Assembly: GCA_902475025.1 (NCBI GenBank)
Contig: CABRXX010000079.1
Location: 1 to 10,774 of the forward strand
Direction: 5' to 3'
DNA: 10,774 nucleotides
Source of the DNA: Merdiplasma sp905207905
GTDB taxonomy: Bacteria > Bacillota > Clostridia > Lachnospirales > Lachnospiraceae
Below are positions 1 to 6,448 of the stretch, one piece after another (position 1 is the first letter of the stretch; the number at the start of each line of letters is the position of its first letter). A program made the translations under genes and the position numbers. The notes under the pieces were generated by a model that was not told where the DNA came from, ran no database searches, and was given only the letters and a program-made list of their open reading frames with translations.

Positions 1-623
1 CTCATCAGAATATAGCGTGGATTTCGATTTTCTACCGGTTCCAGAGTGCTTTCCCATGTTTTTCTTCGCTCCAATTCCTGCAGCAGCATTTCTTCATCTG
101 GAATTCCTTTAATCAGAAAGTATGTATGCCTGGCCACACGCTTATTTGGATAACGTGACTGGCAGCGGATGGCATAATGGCTGCTGTTTTCTTTGATATT
201 TAATACTTTCAGAATTTCATCTGCACCTTTTGGAAGAAAAGGCTGTTTTCCCTGCATCCGCAAAAAAGCCTGGGTTTCCATCGTGCCAAGTGCAAATCCC
301 CAAAATCCATGTCCGTGGTTGGACAACCCGCGGGAATCCATGATCCATAAGCGGCCATTTTCTGTAAGAAAGAAAATCATGGCATCCTGTATCCCGCGCC
401 GTCCCAGCCTTACAGCCAATACACCCCCAAGTGCAGTGGCCAAAAGAACCAAAATCATAGAAGAGCTTTGCTGCGGCAGTCCCAGGGAAAGAGAGAAAAA
501 GGTTCCTATAAAAAGCAAAGCTGTCATCAGAAGCACGATTCCCAGTATTCCACCCACTGTTTGATATCCATATCGGCTTTTTTTCCCTGCCTCCTTGGAC
601 ATCCATACTTTTTTCAATTCCAT
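1..623 (-). CDS. Two-helix membrane protein of unknown function (partial, 3' end outside window)
   Basis: An open frame runs from an ATG at 623 to the left edge without a stop, giving 207 complete codons. The start is supported by AAGGAG six bases upstream. Residues 1-20 are basic (KK, GKKSR). Two strongly hydrophobic segments follow at about 23-48 and 55-72, joined by a short loop with LPQQSSS. A positively charged turn (RLGRRG, 72-77) then leads into a soluble C-terminal part with FFLTENGRLWIMDSRG (84-99), a Gly/His/Trp-rich stretch (HGHGFWGF, 103-110) and a basic, amphipathic tail. The short tight loop predicts both termini in the cytoplasm with a large cytosolic domain. I do not recognise the family and assign no function. 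It is preceded by its own promoter and separated from miaB by a terminator, so it is probably an independent transcription unit. The reading frame is clear; the C-terminus is unseen. Confidence 0.82.
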   Translation of the reverse strand, partial: MELKKVWMSKEAGKKSRYGYQTVGGILGIVLLMTALLFIGTFFSLSLGLPQQSSSMILVLLATALGGVLAVRLGRRGIQDAMIFFLTENGRLWIMDSRGLSNHGHGFWGFALGTMETQAFLRMQGKQPFLPKGADEILKVLNIKENSSHYAIRCQSRYPNKRVARHTYFLIKGIPDEEMLLQELERRKTWESTLEPVENRNPRYILM

Positions 624-633
624 GCCTATCTCC

Positions 634-702
634 TTATCCGTTTTTTGTATTGCATATTTTCAATGTCTTAGGATCCTTGGAAAGCAATACGCAACGTCTC
701 AT
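634..702 (-). other. Possible 22-codon upstream ORF in the leader of the 1-623 gene
   Basis: Within the predicted leader there is an ATG at 702 followed by 22 sense codons and a TAA at 636-634. The TAA sits inside the AAGGAG ribosome binding site of the downstream gene. The encoded peptide begins MRRCVLLSKDPK and is Lys/Cys rich. Its own ribosome binding site is weak: an AAGGA lies about 14 bases upstream of the ATG, farther than usual. A stop codon embedded in the next gene's ribosome binding site is the geometry expected for translational coupling, but a 22-codon frame can occur by chance, so this is only a candidate. Confidence 0.25.
647..690 (-). promoter_or_regulatory. Possible leader stem-loop upstream of the 1-623 gene
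   Basis: A perfect 7-bp inverted repeat, GTATTGC (690-684 on the minus strand) and GCAATAC (653-647), encloses 30 bases. The 3' arm ends about 11 bases before the AAGGAG of the downstream gene. No T-run follows, so it is not a terminator. It could influence access to the ribosome binding site, but a 7-bp stem with a 30-base loop is weak evidence alone. No riboswitch class is recognisable. Confidence 0.25.
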
Positions 703-740
703 TTTATAGTTTCTTTTCCTTGTGGATAATTTATAGGAGT

Positions 741-769
741 ATTATATAGTATCCAGTGTTTTTTGTATA
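741..769 (-). promoter_or_regulatory. Putative sigma-A promoter for the 1-623 gene
   Basis: On the minus strand a perfect -10 hexamer TATAAT (746-741) is preceded, after exactly 17 bases, by TATACA (769-764), which matches the -35 consensus TTGACA at four of six positions. The flanks are A/T-rich. Transcription would begin at about 734 and leave a leader of roughly 110 nt before the ATG at 623. It lies between the terminator that ends the miaB operon and the membrane-protein gene, which is where a promoter is expected. Confidence 0.6.
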
Positions 770-859
770 TATTTTTTAATAGTACATTCCATATCCGTTT
801 TCTTATCTGTGCAGATGACGCACTTTTCCATTTAGCTGGCAGCCCAGCCTATAGGTATT

Positions 860-895
860 AAAAAACGCCCGGACGGCATAAAACCATACGAGCGT
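860..895 (-). terminator. Rho-independent terminator closing the miaB operon
   Basis: On the minus strand ACGCTCGTATGG (895-884) pairs with the 13-base arm ending GGGCGT (877-865) across a small T-rich loop. That gives a 12-pair stem with one T/C mismatch and two G-T wobbles, followed immediately by a run of T (865-860). Hairpin plus T-run is the classic intrinsic terminator. It lies about 70 bp past the miaB stop. The other strand has no T-run on its 3' side, so termination is directional. Confidence 0.85.
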
Positions 896-966
896 ATTGA
901 AATATATTTAGCTGTTTACTCAATCAAGCTCCGTTTCAAGTTTTTTCATAAAACTAAAACAATCTG

Positions 967-2415
967 CTATCCCACTGGTTCCCCTAGATAATAAAATCCT
1001 CTGCATTCCTTCAGGGAGACGTTCACCATCTTCCCGATCATAGAGGCATCTCCCGGAAAATGTACCACCAGGTTATTGTCCAGCCGCCCTGTCACCAGCG
1101 CAGCGTCCTGCTCATTCAGATGCTCTACCAGGACAGGCTGCACCTGCCCTAAGAATCTGGCGGACCGCTCTCTTCCGATTTCCTGGACAAGAGCCAGGAG
1201 ACGGTCAAATCGATCTTTCACCACATCCTCCGGAATCTGATTCTCCATAGCGGCAGCCGGGGTACCGGTACGTTTGGAGTAGATAAAGGTAAAGGCACTA
1301 TCATAGCCCACCTGCCTTACTACATCCAGGGTCTCCTGGAAATCCTCCTCTGTCTCTCCAGGAAATCCTACAATAATATCTGTGGTCAAGGACAGATCCG
1401 GAATCTGCTTTTTCAGCTTTTCTGTGAGAGCCAGATACTGTTCCTTTGTATACTTCCGGTTCATAATCTTTAGCAGACGGCTGCTGCCGGACTGCAGAGG
1501 AAGATGGAGATGACGGCAGATCTTTTTCGAATTTGCCATTACTGTGATCAGTTCATCGGAGAGATCCTTGGGGTGGGAGGTCATAAAGCGGATCCGTTCC
1601 AAGCCTGGAATCTTTTCGATTTCCTGCAAAAGCTGGGCAAAGGTCACCGGCTCCTCCAGGTTTTTTCCATAGGAGTTTACATTCTGCCCAAGAAGCATGA
1701 CTTCCACCACTCCGTCTGCTACAAGCCCTTCGATCTCCCGCACAATATCTATGGGCCGACGGCTCCGCTCCCGCCCTCTTACATAGGGGACAATGCAGTA
1801 GCTGCAGAAGTTGTTGCAGCCAAACATAATATTTACCCCGGATTTGAAGGGATAAGTTCTGCTGGCAGGAAGATCCTCCACGATCTTGTCCGTATCCTTC
1901 CAGATATCAATGATCATCCGGTCATTTTCCAGAGCAGAGACCAAAAGCTCTGCAAATTTATAAATGTTATGCGTTCCAAAAATCAGATCCACGAACCGGT
2001 AGCTGCGTCGGATCTTCTCCACCACTTCCGGCTCCTGCATCATGCAGCCGCACAGAGCGATCATCATGTGGGAGTTTTTCTTTTTCAGTCCTCCCAGATA
2101 CCCAAGTCGGCCGTAAACCTTTAGATTTGCATTTTCCCGAACCGTACAGGTATTGTATAGGACAAAGTCTGCCTCCTCCTGTTCTGTAAGCTCATAGCCG
2201 GCTGTCTGAAGGATTCCCCGAAGCTTTTCCGAGTCCCTTTCATTCATTTGACAGCCAAAGGTTTTCACCATGGCAGTGAGGGGCCTTCCCAGCTCCCTCG
2301 ATTTTTCCTGTGTCAGCTGCTTTGCTTTTTTCATAAACCACTGTTGTCTTTCTGGTTCCGTGAGGGGAGCCTCAAGTGACAGATCAATGGCATTCAGATC
2401 AAATGTATTTTGCAT
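967..2415 (-). CDS. miaB: MiaB, tRNA-2-methylthio-N6-dimethylallyladenosine synthase
   Basis: This radical-SAM enzyme adds a methylthio group to C2 of N6-isopentenyladenosine at position 37 of tRNAs reading codons that begin with U, acting in the cytoplasm. At 482 aa the length fits MiaB. The N-terminal methylthiotransferase domain supplies the second iron-sulfur cluster ligands: C55 in KTFGCQMNER, C90 in YNTCTVRENA and C124 in LCGCMMQ. The radical-SAM core carries CxxxCxxC at C200, C204 and C207 in FGCNNFCSYC, followed by PYVRGRERSR. GQNVNSYG (243-250) and HLPLQSGS (304-311) are typical MiaB signatures. A TRAM-type domain occupies about 414-480. The ATG start has AAGGAAT about ten bases upstream; the N-terminal ~45 residues before the conserved domain are usual for clostridial MiaB. 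It follows proA by 47 bp and is the last gene before the terminator. MiaB is often followed by mutS in Clostridia, which is not the case here. MtaB-type enzymes are less likely given these signatures. Confidence 0.97.
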   Translation of the reverse strand: MQNTFDLNAIDLSLEAPLTEPERQQWFMKKAKQLTQEKSRELGRPLTAMVKTFGCQMNERDSEKLRGILQTAGYELTEQEEADFVLYNTCTVRENANLKVYGRLGYLGGLKKKNSHMMIALCGCMMQEPEVVEKIRRSYRFVDLIFGTHNIYKFAELLVSALENDRMIIDIWKDTDKIVEDLPASRTYPFKSGVNIMFGCNNFCSYCIVPYVRGRERSRRPIDIVREIEGLVADGVVEVMLLGQNVNSYGKNLEEPVTFAQLLQEIEKIPGLERIRFMTSHPKDLSDELITVMANSKKICRHLHLPLQSGSSRLLKIMNRKYTKEQYLALTEKLKKQIPDLSLTTDIIVGFPGETEEDFQETLDVVRQVGYDSAFTFIYSKRTGTPAAAMENQIPEDVVKDRFDRLLALVQEIGRERSARFLGQVQPVLVEHLNEQDAALVTGRLDNNLVVHFPGDASMIGKMVNVSLKECRGFYYLGEPVG

Positions 2416-2462
2416 ATCCTCTTATTCCTTATCTAATTTCCCAATTCTTCCCGGCGCTGCGG

Positions 2463-3713
2463 CTATCGTATCTGACCGCTGCCGTAAATAATGTACTTTG
2501 TGGTAGTCAGCGCCAGCAGACCCATAGGACCTCTTGCATGAAGCTTCTGAGTGCTGATGCCGATCTCAGCGCCGAAACCAAATTCAAAGCCGTCGGTAAA
2601 GCGGGTGGACGCATTCACATACACAGCAGCTGCATCCACCTCATCCAGAAACCGCTGGGCGTTTTCATAATCCCTGGTAATAATGGCCTCCGAATGGCCA
2701 GTATTATATCGGTTGATATGAGCAATGGCTTCTTCTATAGAAGATACTGTTTTGATGGACAGAATGTAGTCTAAGTACTCCTTCCCCCAGTCCTCACTGG
2801 AAGCAGGCGTGATGTCCGGCAATATCTCCAGGGCTTTTTCATCTCCTCGAAGCTCTACCTGATGCTCCTCCAGCTTTTTCGTTAAGGCTTTCAGCAAAGG
2901 CTCTGCCACTGCCTCATGAACCACCAGTGATTCACAGGCATTGCACACCCCAATACGCTGGGTCTTTGCATTGTTGATGATGGATACTGCCATGGAAAGA
3001 TCCGCAGATTCATCCACATAAATATGGCAGTTCCCGGTTCCAGTCTGGATCACAGGGATGGTGCTCTCTCTCACTACGGTCTGGATCAGCCCCGCCCCGC
3101 CTCTTGGGATCAGCACATCCACATACTGATTCAATTTCATAAAGGCCTCTGTGACGCTGCGGTCAGCAGATTCGATCAGCTGCAGGGAATCTCTCGTAAG
3201 CCCGCAATCCTCCAGCGCATCCTGAAGCACAGCCACAATTGCCCGGTTGGAACACAGGGCATCCTTTCCGCCTTTTAAGATCACAGCATTGCCGGTCTTA
3301 AAACAAAGACCGAAAGCGTCTGCAGTTACGTTGGGCCTTGCCTCATAGATAATGCCCACCACTCCCAGAGGTACCCGTTTCTGTCCGATCATCAGTCCGT
3401 TGGGCCGCTTTTTCATTCCCAGCACTTCCCCTATGGGATCTTCCAGAGCACAAATCTGACGCAGCCCCTCTGCCATAGCCTGAATCCTGGGCAAAGTCAA
3501 AAGCAGCCGGTCCACCAGACCTTCCTTCATCTGGTGCGCTCTGGCCGCTGTCACATCCTTTTCATTTTCTCTCAAAATTTCCTCTGCGTGGGCCAAAAGA
3601 GCCTCTGCCGCACAGTTAAGGGCCTGATTCTTCTTTTCGCTTTCCAGACGTCCAAGAAGGAAGGCCGCCTTCTTTGCACTTGCTCCAATCTGATTAATGT
3701 CCCTTTTTTCCAT
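2463..3713 (-). CDS. proA: ProA, gamma-glutamyl phosphate reductase (glutamate-5-semialdehyde dehydrogenase)
   Basis: ProA reduces gamma-glutamyl phosphate with NADPH to glutamate-5-semialdehyde, the second step of proline synthesis from glutamate, in the cytosol. The 416-aa length is standard. Visible signatures are VPLGVVGIIYEARPNV (114-129), the nucleotide-site region KTGNAVILKGGK (139-150), LIPRGGAGLI (201-210), and the catalytic cysteine C257 in KTQRIGVCNACESL. Near the C-terminus are VYVNASTRFTDG (364-375) and FGFGAEIGISTQKLHARGP (378-396). The ATG at 3713 is supported by GGGAG six bases upstream. That site lies inside the 3' end of the DUF896 gene, which overlaps proA by 20 bp, so translation of the two is probably coupled. 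Together with proB upstream this gives the glutamate-to-semialdehyde branch; proC is not in the window. No T-box or other amino-acid leader precedes it. Confidence 0.97.
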   Translation of the reverse strand: MEKRDINQIGASAKKAAFLLGRLESEKKNQALNCAAEALLAHAEEILRENEKDVTAARAHQMKEGLVDRLLLTLPRIQAMAEGLRQICALEDPIGEVLGMKKRPNGLMIGQKRVPLGVVGIIYEARPNVTADAFGLCFKTGNAVILKGGKDALCSNRAIVAVLQDALEDCGLTRDSLQLIESADRSVTEAFMKLNQYVDVLIPRGGAGLIQTVVRESTIPVIQTGTGNCHIYVDESADLSMAVSIINNAKTQRIGVCNACESLVVHEAVAEPLLKALTKKLEEHQVELRGDEKALEILPDITPASSEDWGKEYLDYILSIKTVSSIEEAIAHINRYNTGHSEAIITRDYENAQRFLDEVDAAAVYVNASTRFTDGFEFGFGAEIGISTQKLHARGPMGLLALTTTKYIIYGSGQIR

Positions 3714-3915
3714 ATTTTTCTCCCAAATTTTCTATGGATCCATCTGGATTTACCACATCGATATTGTTTAATTGGGCGCGAAGATTTCCCCGGACTGATT
3801 CTAAAAATTTGCAACGAAGCTCTTTTTGCTCCTTTTTCTCCTGTTCCGTCAGTCCTTCCGCCTTTGATTTTCTTGCCAGCTCATTGATTCTGGCAATTTC
3901 CTTTTCATTTATCAT
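3694..3915 (-). CDS. DUF896 (YnzC-family) small protein
   Basis: A 73-aa protein of the DUF896/YnzC family, small soluble helical-hairpin proteins whose biochemical role is not established. The family signature is clear: INEKEIARINELARKSKAEG (2-21), LTEQEKKEQKELR (22-34), then a helix with FLESVRGNLRAQLNNI (37-52) and a short VVNPDG tail. The C-terminal end (SIENLGEKYGKKGH) departs from the usual DVTPxKL-type ending. The ATG at 3915 is chosen over an in-frame ATG at 3969: it has a strong AGGAGAGG upstream, matches the family N-terminus and avoids a 32-bp overlap with proB. The gene starts 22 bp after the proB stop and runs 20 bp into proA. It is thus inserted between the two proline genes. 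That may be only an operon hitch-hike; a role in proline metabolism is not supported by the sequence. Confidence 0.88.
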   Translation of the reverse strand: MINEKEIARINELARKSKAEGLTEQEKKEQKELRCKFLESVRGNLRAQLNNIDVVNPDGSIENLGEKYGKKGH

Positions 3916-3937
3916 CTGTCTATTCCTCTCCTGGCAG

Positions 3938-4747
3938 TCAGCTGCAAAAAAGTGTGCCGTAGTTCTCACCCTGCAATATTTTATGTATTACATGAAAATC
4001 CTTCCCATTGGCAATGATTAAATCCGTTCCCGCCTCTGTGGCAATCTGGGCAGCATGGAGCTTCGTCTCCATCCCTCCGGTGCCTACCTGGCTGCTGCTG
4101 CCTTTCCCCATACTAAGAAACCTTTTATCCAAATGTTTTACCAGAGGGATAAATTCTGCCTCCGGATTCCGGTTGGGATCGTCGGTAAAGAGACCGTCAA
4201 TATCTGAGAGCAGAATCAGCAGATCCGCATGAATCAGAGCGGCAACTGTGGCGGAAAGAGTATCATTGTCTCCAAACTGAATCTCATAAGTAGAGATGGT
4301 GTCATTTTCATTTACAATGGGAATCGCTCCCATTTTCAAAAGCTCATCAAACGTATTTACTGCATTGAAGCGGTTCAGATCCTGGGTAAGAGTATCTCTG
4401 GTAAGGAGAATCTGCGCTGCCAGATGGCCGTATTCCCGAAACAGTTTCTGATAAATCATCATCAGCTGAGCCTGTCCAATCGCAGCGCAGGCCTGCTTTT
4501 CAGAAATAATCTCAGGGCGATGATGAAAGTGAATTGCCTGACGCCCCACCGCTATGGCTCCGGAGGAAACCAGGATAATGTCCTTTCCCTGGTTTTTCAG
4601 ATCGCACAGCTCCCGTACCAGCACCTCCAGCTTGGTAAGGTTTAAGGCGCCTGTTTCAGGATGGGTAATGGAGGAAGACCCAATCTTGATTACGATCCGA
4701 TTTTTATCTTTTAATGTTTTCCGTATTGCTTCTGCTTTTTCATTCAT
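3938..4747 (-). CDS. proB: ProB, glutamate 5-kinase (short form without PUA domain)
   Basis: ProB phosphorylates glutamate with ATP to gamma-glutamyl phosphate, the committed and normally proline-inhibited step of proline synthesis. The 269 residues form only the amino-acid-kinase domain: IVIKIGSSSI (18-27, with the phosphate-binding K21), LVSSGAIAVGR (59-69), IVNENDTIS (144-152), FGDNDTLSA (158-166), SDIDGLFTDDP (181-191) and GTGGMETKLHAA (222-233). The C-terminal PUA domain found in the 367-aa E. coli enzyme is absent; natural short ProB proteins are known in several bacteria. The ATG overlaps the stop of the preceding flippase gene as ATGA (4747-4744), and no good Shine-Dalgarno sequence is visible upstream (GGTTTACTCAG precedes the ATG). 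Translation therefore probably depends on coupling to the flippase gene. Downstream are DUF896 and proA. Confidence 0.95.
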   Translation of the reverse strand: MNEKAEAIRKTLKDKNRIVIKIGSSSITHPETGALNLTKLEVLVRELCDLKNQGKDIILVSSGAIAVGRQAIHFHHRPEIISEKQACAAIGQAQLMMIYQKLFREYGHLAAQILLTRDTLTQDLNRFNAVNTFDELLKMGAIPIVNENDTISTYEIQFGDNDTLSATVAALIHADLLILLSDIDGLFTDDPNRNPEAEFIPLVKHLDKRFLSMGKGSSSQVGTGGMETKLHAAQIATEAGTDLIIANGKDFHVIHKILQGENYGTLFCS

Positions 4748-6402
4748 CTGAGTAAACCAAGCTTTCTAAATAATTTAATAATGGTCTTTCCCTTTGGCAT
4801 GGCAGCAAGTTCCTCTATGGTAATGCCATGGAAGGAAACCAGTCCAATTCCATAGATCACCGCTCCTGCCAGAACTGCTATAAAAGTTGCAACTGTATTT
4901 CCAAGAAGCCCCTGAAAGAGCGCATGGACACCGTAAGCTCCAAAGGCCATCACAAAAGAGGCCAGAAGGGGAATCAGGAAGGTTCGCAGATATTCCTGAC
5001 GATACGCCAGAAAACGCTTGATGGCCAGCGCATTGAGAATGCACACCACCAGGGCGAAAAAGGTATTGGCGTGAATTACACCGTAAATGTTCATATTAAA
5101 GTTTCGCATAAATACAAAGAGACACACCAGATGAAGCACCAGCGCAATACCACAGTTGATCAAAGGAGTGCGAAGCTTTCCAAGGCCCTGCAAAATAGAA
5201 GTTGTGAGCGTAGACAGGGCATAAAGAATGATCATGGGCGCTCCTGCCTGCATGATGCCCGCAGATAACGGAAGGCCGCTTTCCGGATGGAACAGCATCT
5301 CAATAATCGGCCCCCCCAGGGCTGCCATACCAAGAGCACAGGGAATAGTAATGATCATCGTGTATCGAATAGAGGATCGCACCTTCCGCACGGCCTCCTT
5401 TTTGTTCCGATCTGCGATGGCTGCCGTCAGGCTGGGGACTACTGCCGGCCCCAGACAGGAAGCCAAAGACAGGGGAACATTCATCAGAACACGAAATTTT
5501 CCCGTATAGATTCCCCAGATCGTGGCATACTGTTTCTCTGTGTATCCCTGGCCTTTTAAGATGGCATTAAAAACACCTTGATCTATGATGGTGCTTACAT
5601 TGTAGATCAGAGTGCTTAAAACAATGGGGAGAATGGTGAGAAACAGCAGCCGGTAGATCTGAGCCTGGGATTCCCGCTTTCCCGTGGTGTCATGACGAAG
5701 CTGTCTGGCAAAAGTGCGCCGGTAGGTGACATACACCAGCATCATAAAAATCAGAGCCACTGTGACACTGACCACGGTGCCGAAGGTAGCGCCAGCAGCC
5801 CCCCAGGCCGGTCCAAGAAGATCATTTCCCTCGTTCTTAGCCAGCTTTAAGCCGTAGCTAAACATGATGTTGGCACAGATAATGGTGACCACCGCATGAA
5901 CAATCTGCTCAATCACCTGGGAGATGGCAGTGGGCACCATGGTAGAGTGTCCCTGGAAAAATCCCCGAAAAGTTCCTGTGATGGCAAAGATAAAGATTGC
6001 CGGCGCCAGCACCCGCAGCGCATATTTTGCCATTTCCACGTTCAGCACATGCTTCGTAAGAATACCGGACAGCAGATAGGTAAGACAGGACAGAATCAGT
6101 CCGCTCACCACTGCAAAGCGCACTGCACATAAAAATACCCGATTTGCATTCCGAATCTCCCCCTTATGCAGCCGTTCTGCCATCAGCCTGGATACAGCCA
6201 GGGGCAGGCTGAAGGAGGCGATCATCAGGATGATATTATAAACCTCATTTGCTGTAGAATAGTAGGTATTTCCCGTATCCCCCAGAATGTTTGTCAGGGG
6301 TATCCGGTAGACCAGTCCGATAATTCTGGATATAATCGAAGCTGCCGCTAAAATGGTTCCCTGAACCAGAAAATTTTTGGAGCTTTTTCCTTTGTTGTTC
6401 AC
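4744..6402 (-). CDS. Polysaccharide/lipid II flippase-family membrane protein (MurJ/YtgP-SpoVB group)
   Basis: A 552-aa integral membrane protein of the MOP superfamily, in the branch holding Bacillus YtgP (MurJ) and SpoVB, which move undecaprenyl-linked peptidoglycan precursors across the membrane. The N-terminus shows the family pattern: first helix ending SRIIGLVYRIPL (25-36), LGDTGNTYY (40-48), then a second helix with SLPLAVSRLMAERL (65-78). FRGFFQGHSTMVPTAISQ (145-162) matches the conserved intracellular region of this branch. Hydrophobic segments continue to the C-terminus, consistent with about 14 helices, and the length is closer to YtgP (about 544) than SpoVB (about 518). The ORF begins with GTG, supported by AAAGAGG eight bases upstream. 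It lies 46 bp after the DUF3048 gene and overlaps proB by 4 bp. Whether it serves vegetative wall synthesis, the spore cortex or another polymer cannot be decided from sequence, so no symbol is given. Confidence 0.87.
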   Translation of the reverse strand: MNNKGKSSKNFLVQGTILAAASIISRIIGLVYRIPLTNILGDTGNTYYSTANEVYNIILMIASFSLPLAVSRLMAERLHKGEIRNANRVFLCAVRFAVVSGLILSCLTYLLSGILTKHVLNVEMAKYALRVLAPAIFIFAITGTFRGFFQGHSTMVPTAISQVIEQIVHAVVTIICANIMFSYGLKLAKNEGNDLLGPAWGAAGATFGTVVSVTVALIFMMLVYVTYRRTFARQLRHDTTGKRESQAQIYRLLFLTILPIVLSTLIYNVSTIIDQGVFNAILKGQGYTEKQYATIWGIYTGKFRVLMNVPLSLASCLGPAVVPSLTAAIADRNKKEAVRKVRSSIRYTMIITIPCALGMAALGGPIIEMLFHPESGLPLSAGIMQAGAPMIILYALSTLTTSILQGLGKLRTPLINCGIALVLHLVCLFVFMRNFNMNIYGVIHANTFFALVVCILNALAIKRFLAYRQEYLRTFLIPLLASFVMAFGAYGVHALFQGLLGNTVATFIAVLAGAVIYGIGLVSFHGITIEELAAMPKGKTIIKLFRKLGLLR

Positions 6403-6448
6403 AAGCCAAACCTCTTTGTTTCTTTCAATTTATCATTCTTTAAAATAT

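Larger units (their letters stand above)
624..966. other. Intergenic region, 343 bp, between miaB and the 1-623 gene
   Basis: This is the only gap over 300 bp. Reading in the direction of transcription it holds about 70 bp of A/T-rich DNA after the miaB stop, the Rho-independent terminator (895-860), a stretch with a short GCTGG/CCAGC hairpin near 838-851 that has no T-tail, the putative promoter (769-741) and the leader (from about 734 to 624). No RNA gene, tRNA-like fold or mobile-element end was recognised. The stretch 788-801 and the ribosome-binding-site stretch 631-644 match at 13 of 14 bases. Confidence 0.7.

Noticed and set aside
217..606. Minus-strand frame of 129 codons inside the left-edge gene
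   Set aside because: It is the wrong frame. The +1-shifted frame from the ATG at 623 has a strong ribosome binding site, a clear membrane hairpin and stays open to the edge, whereas this frame gives a Cys/Trp-rich sequence with no domain character.
838..851. Hairpin GCTGG/CCAGC after the miaB terminator
   Set aside because: Only a five-pair stem, with no T-run and no link to a gene; the neighbouring 860-895 structure already explains termination.
1504..2124. Plus-strand frame of 206 codons opposite miaB
   Set aside because: It is the antisense of a conserved MiaB coding sequence; no motif, promoter or ribosome binding site supports it.
3916..3969. Upstream ATG extending the DUF896 protein by 18 residues
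   Set aside because: It would overlap proB by 32 bp, has no good ribosome binding site, and adds residues foreign to the family; the ATG at 3915 has AGGAGAGG in place.
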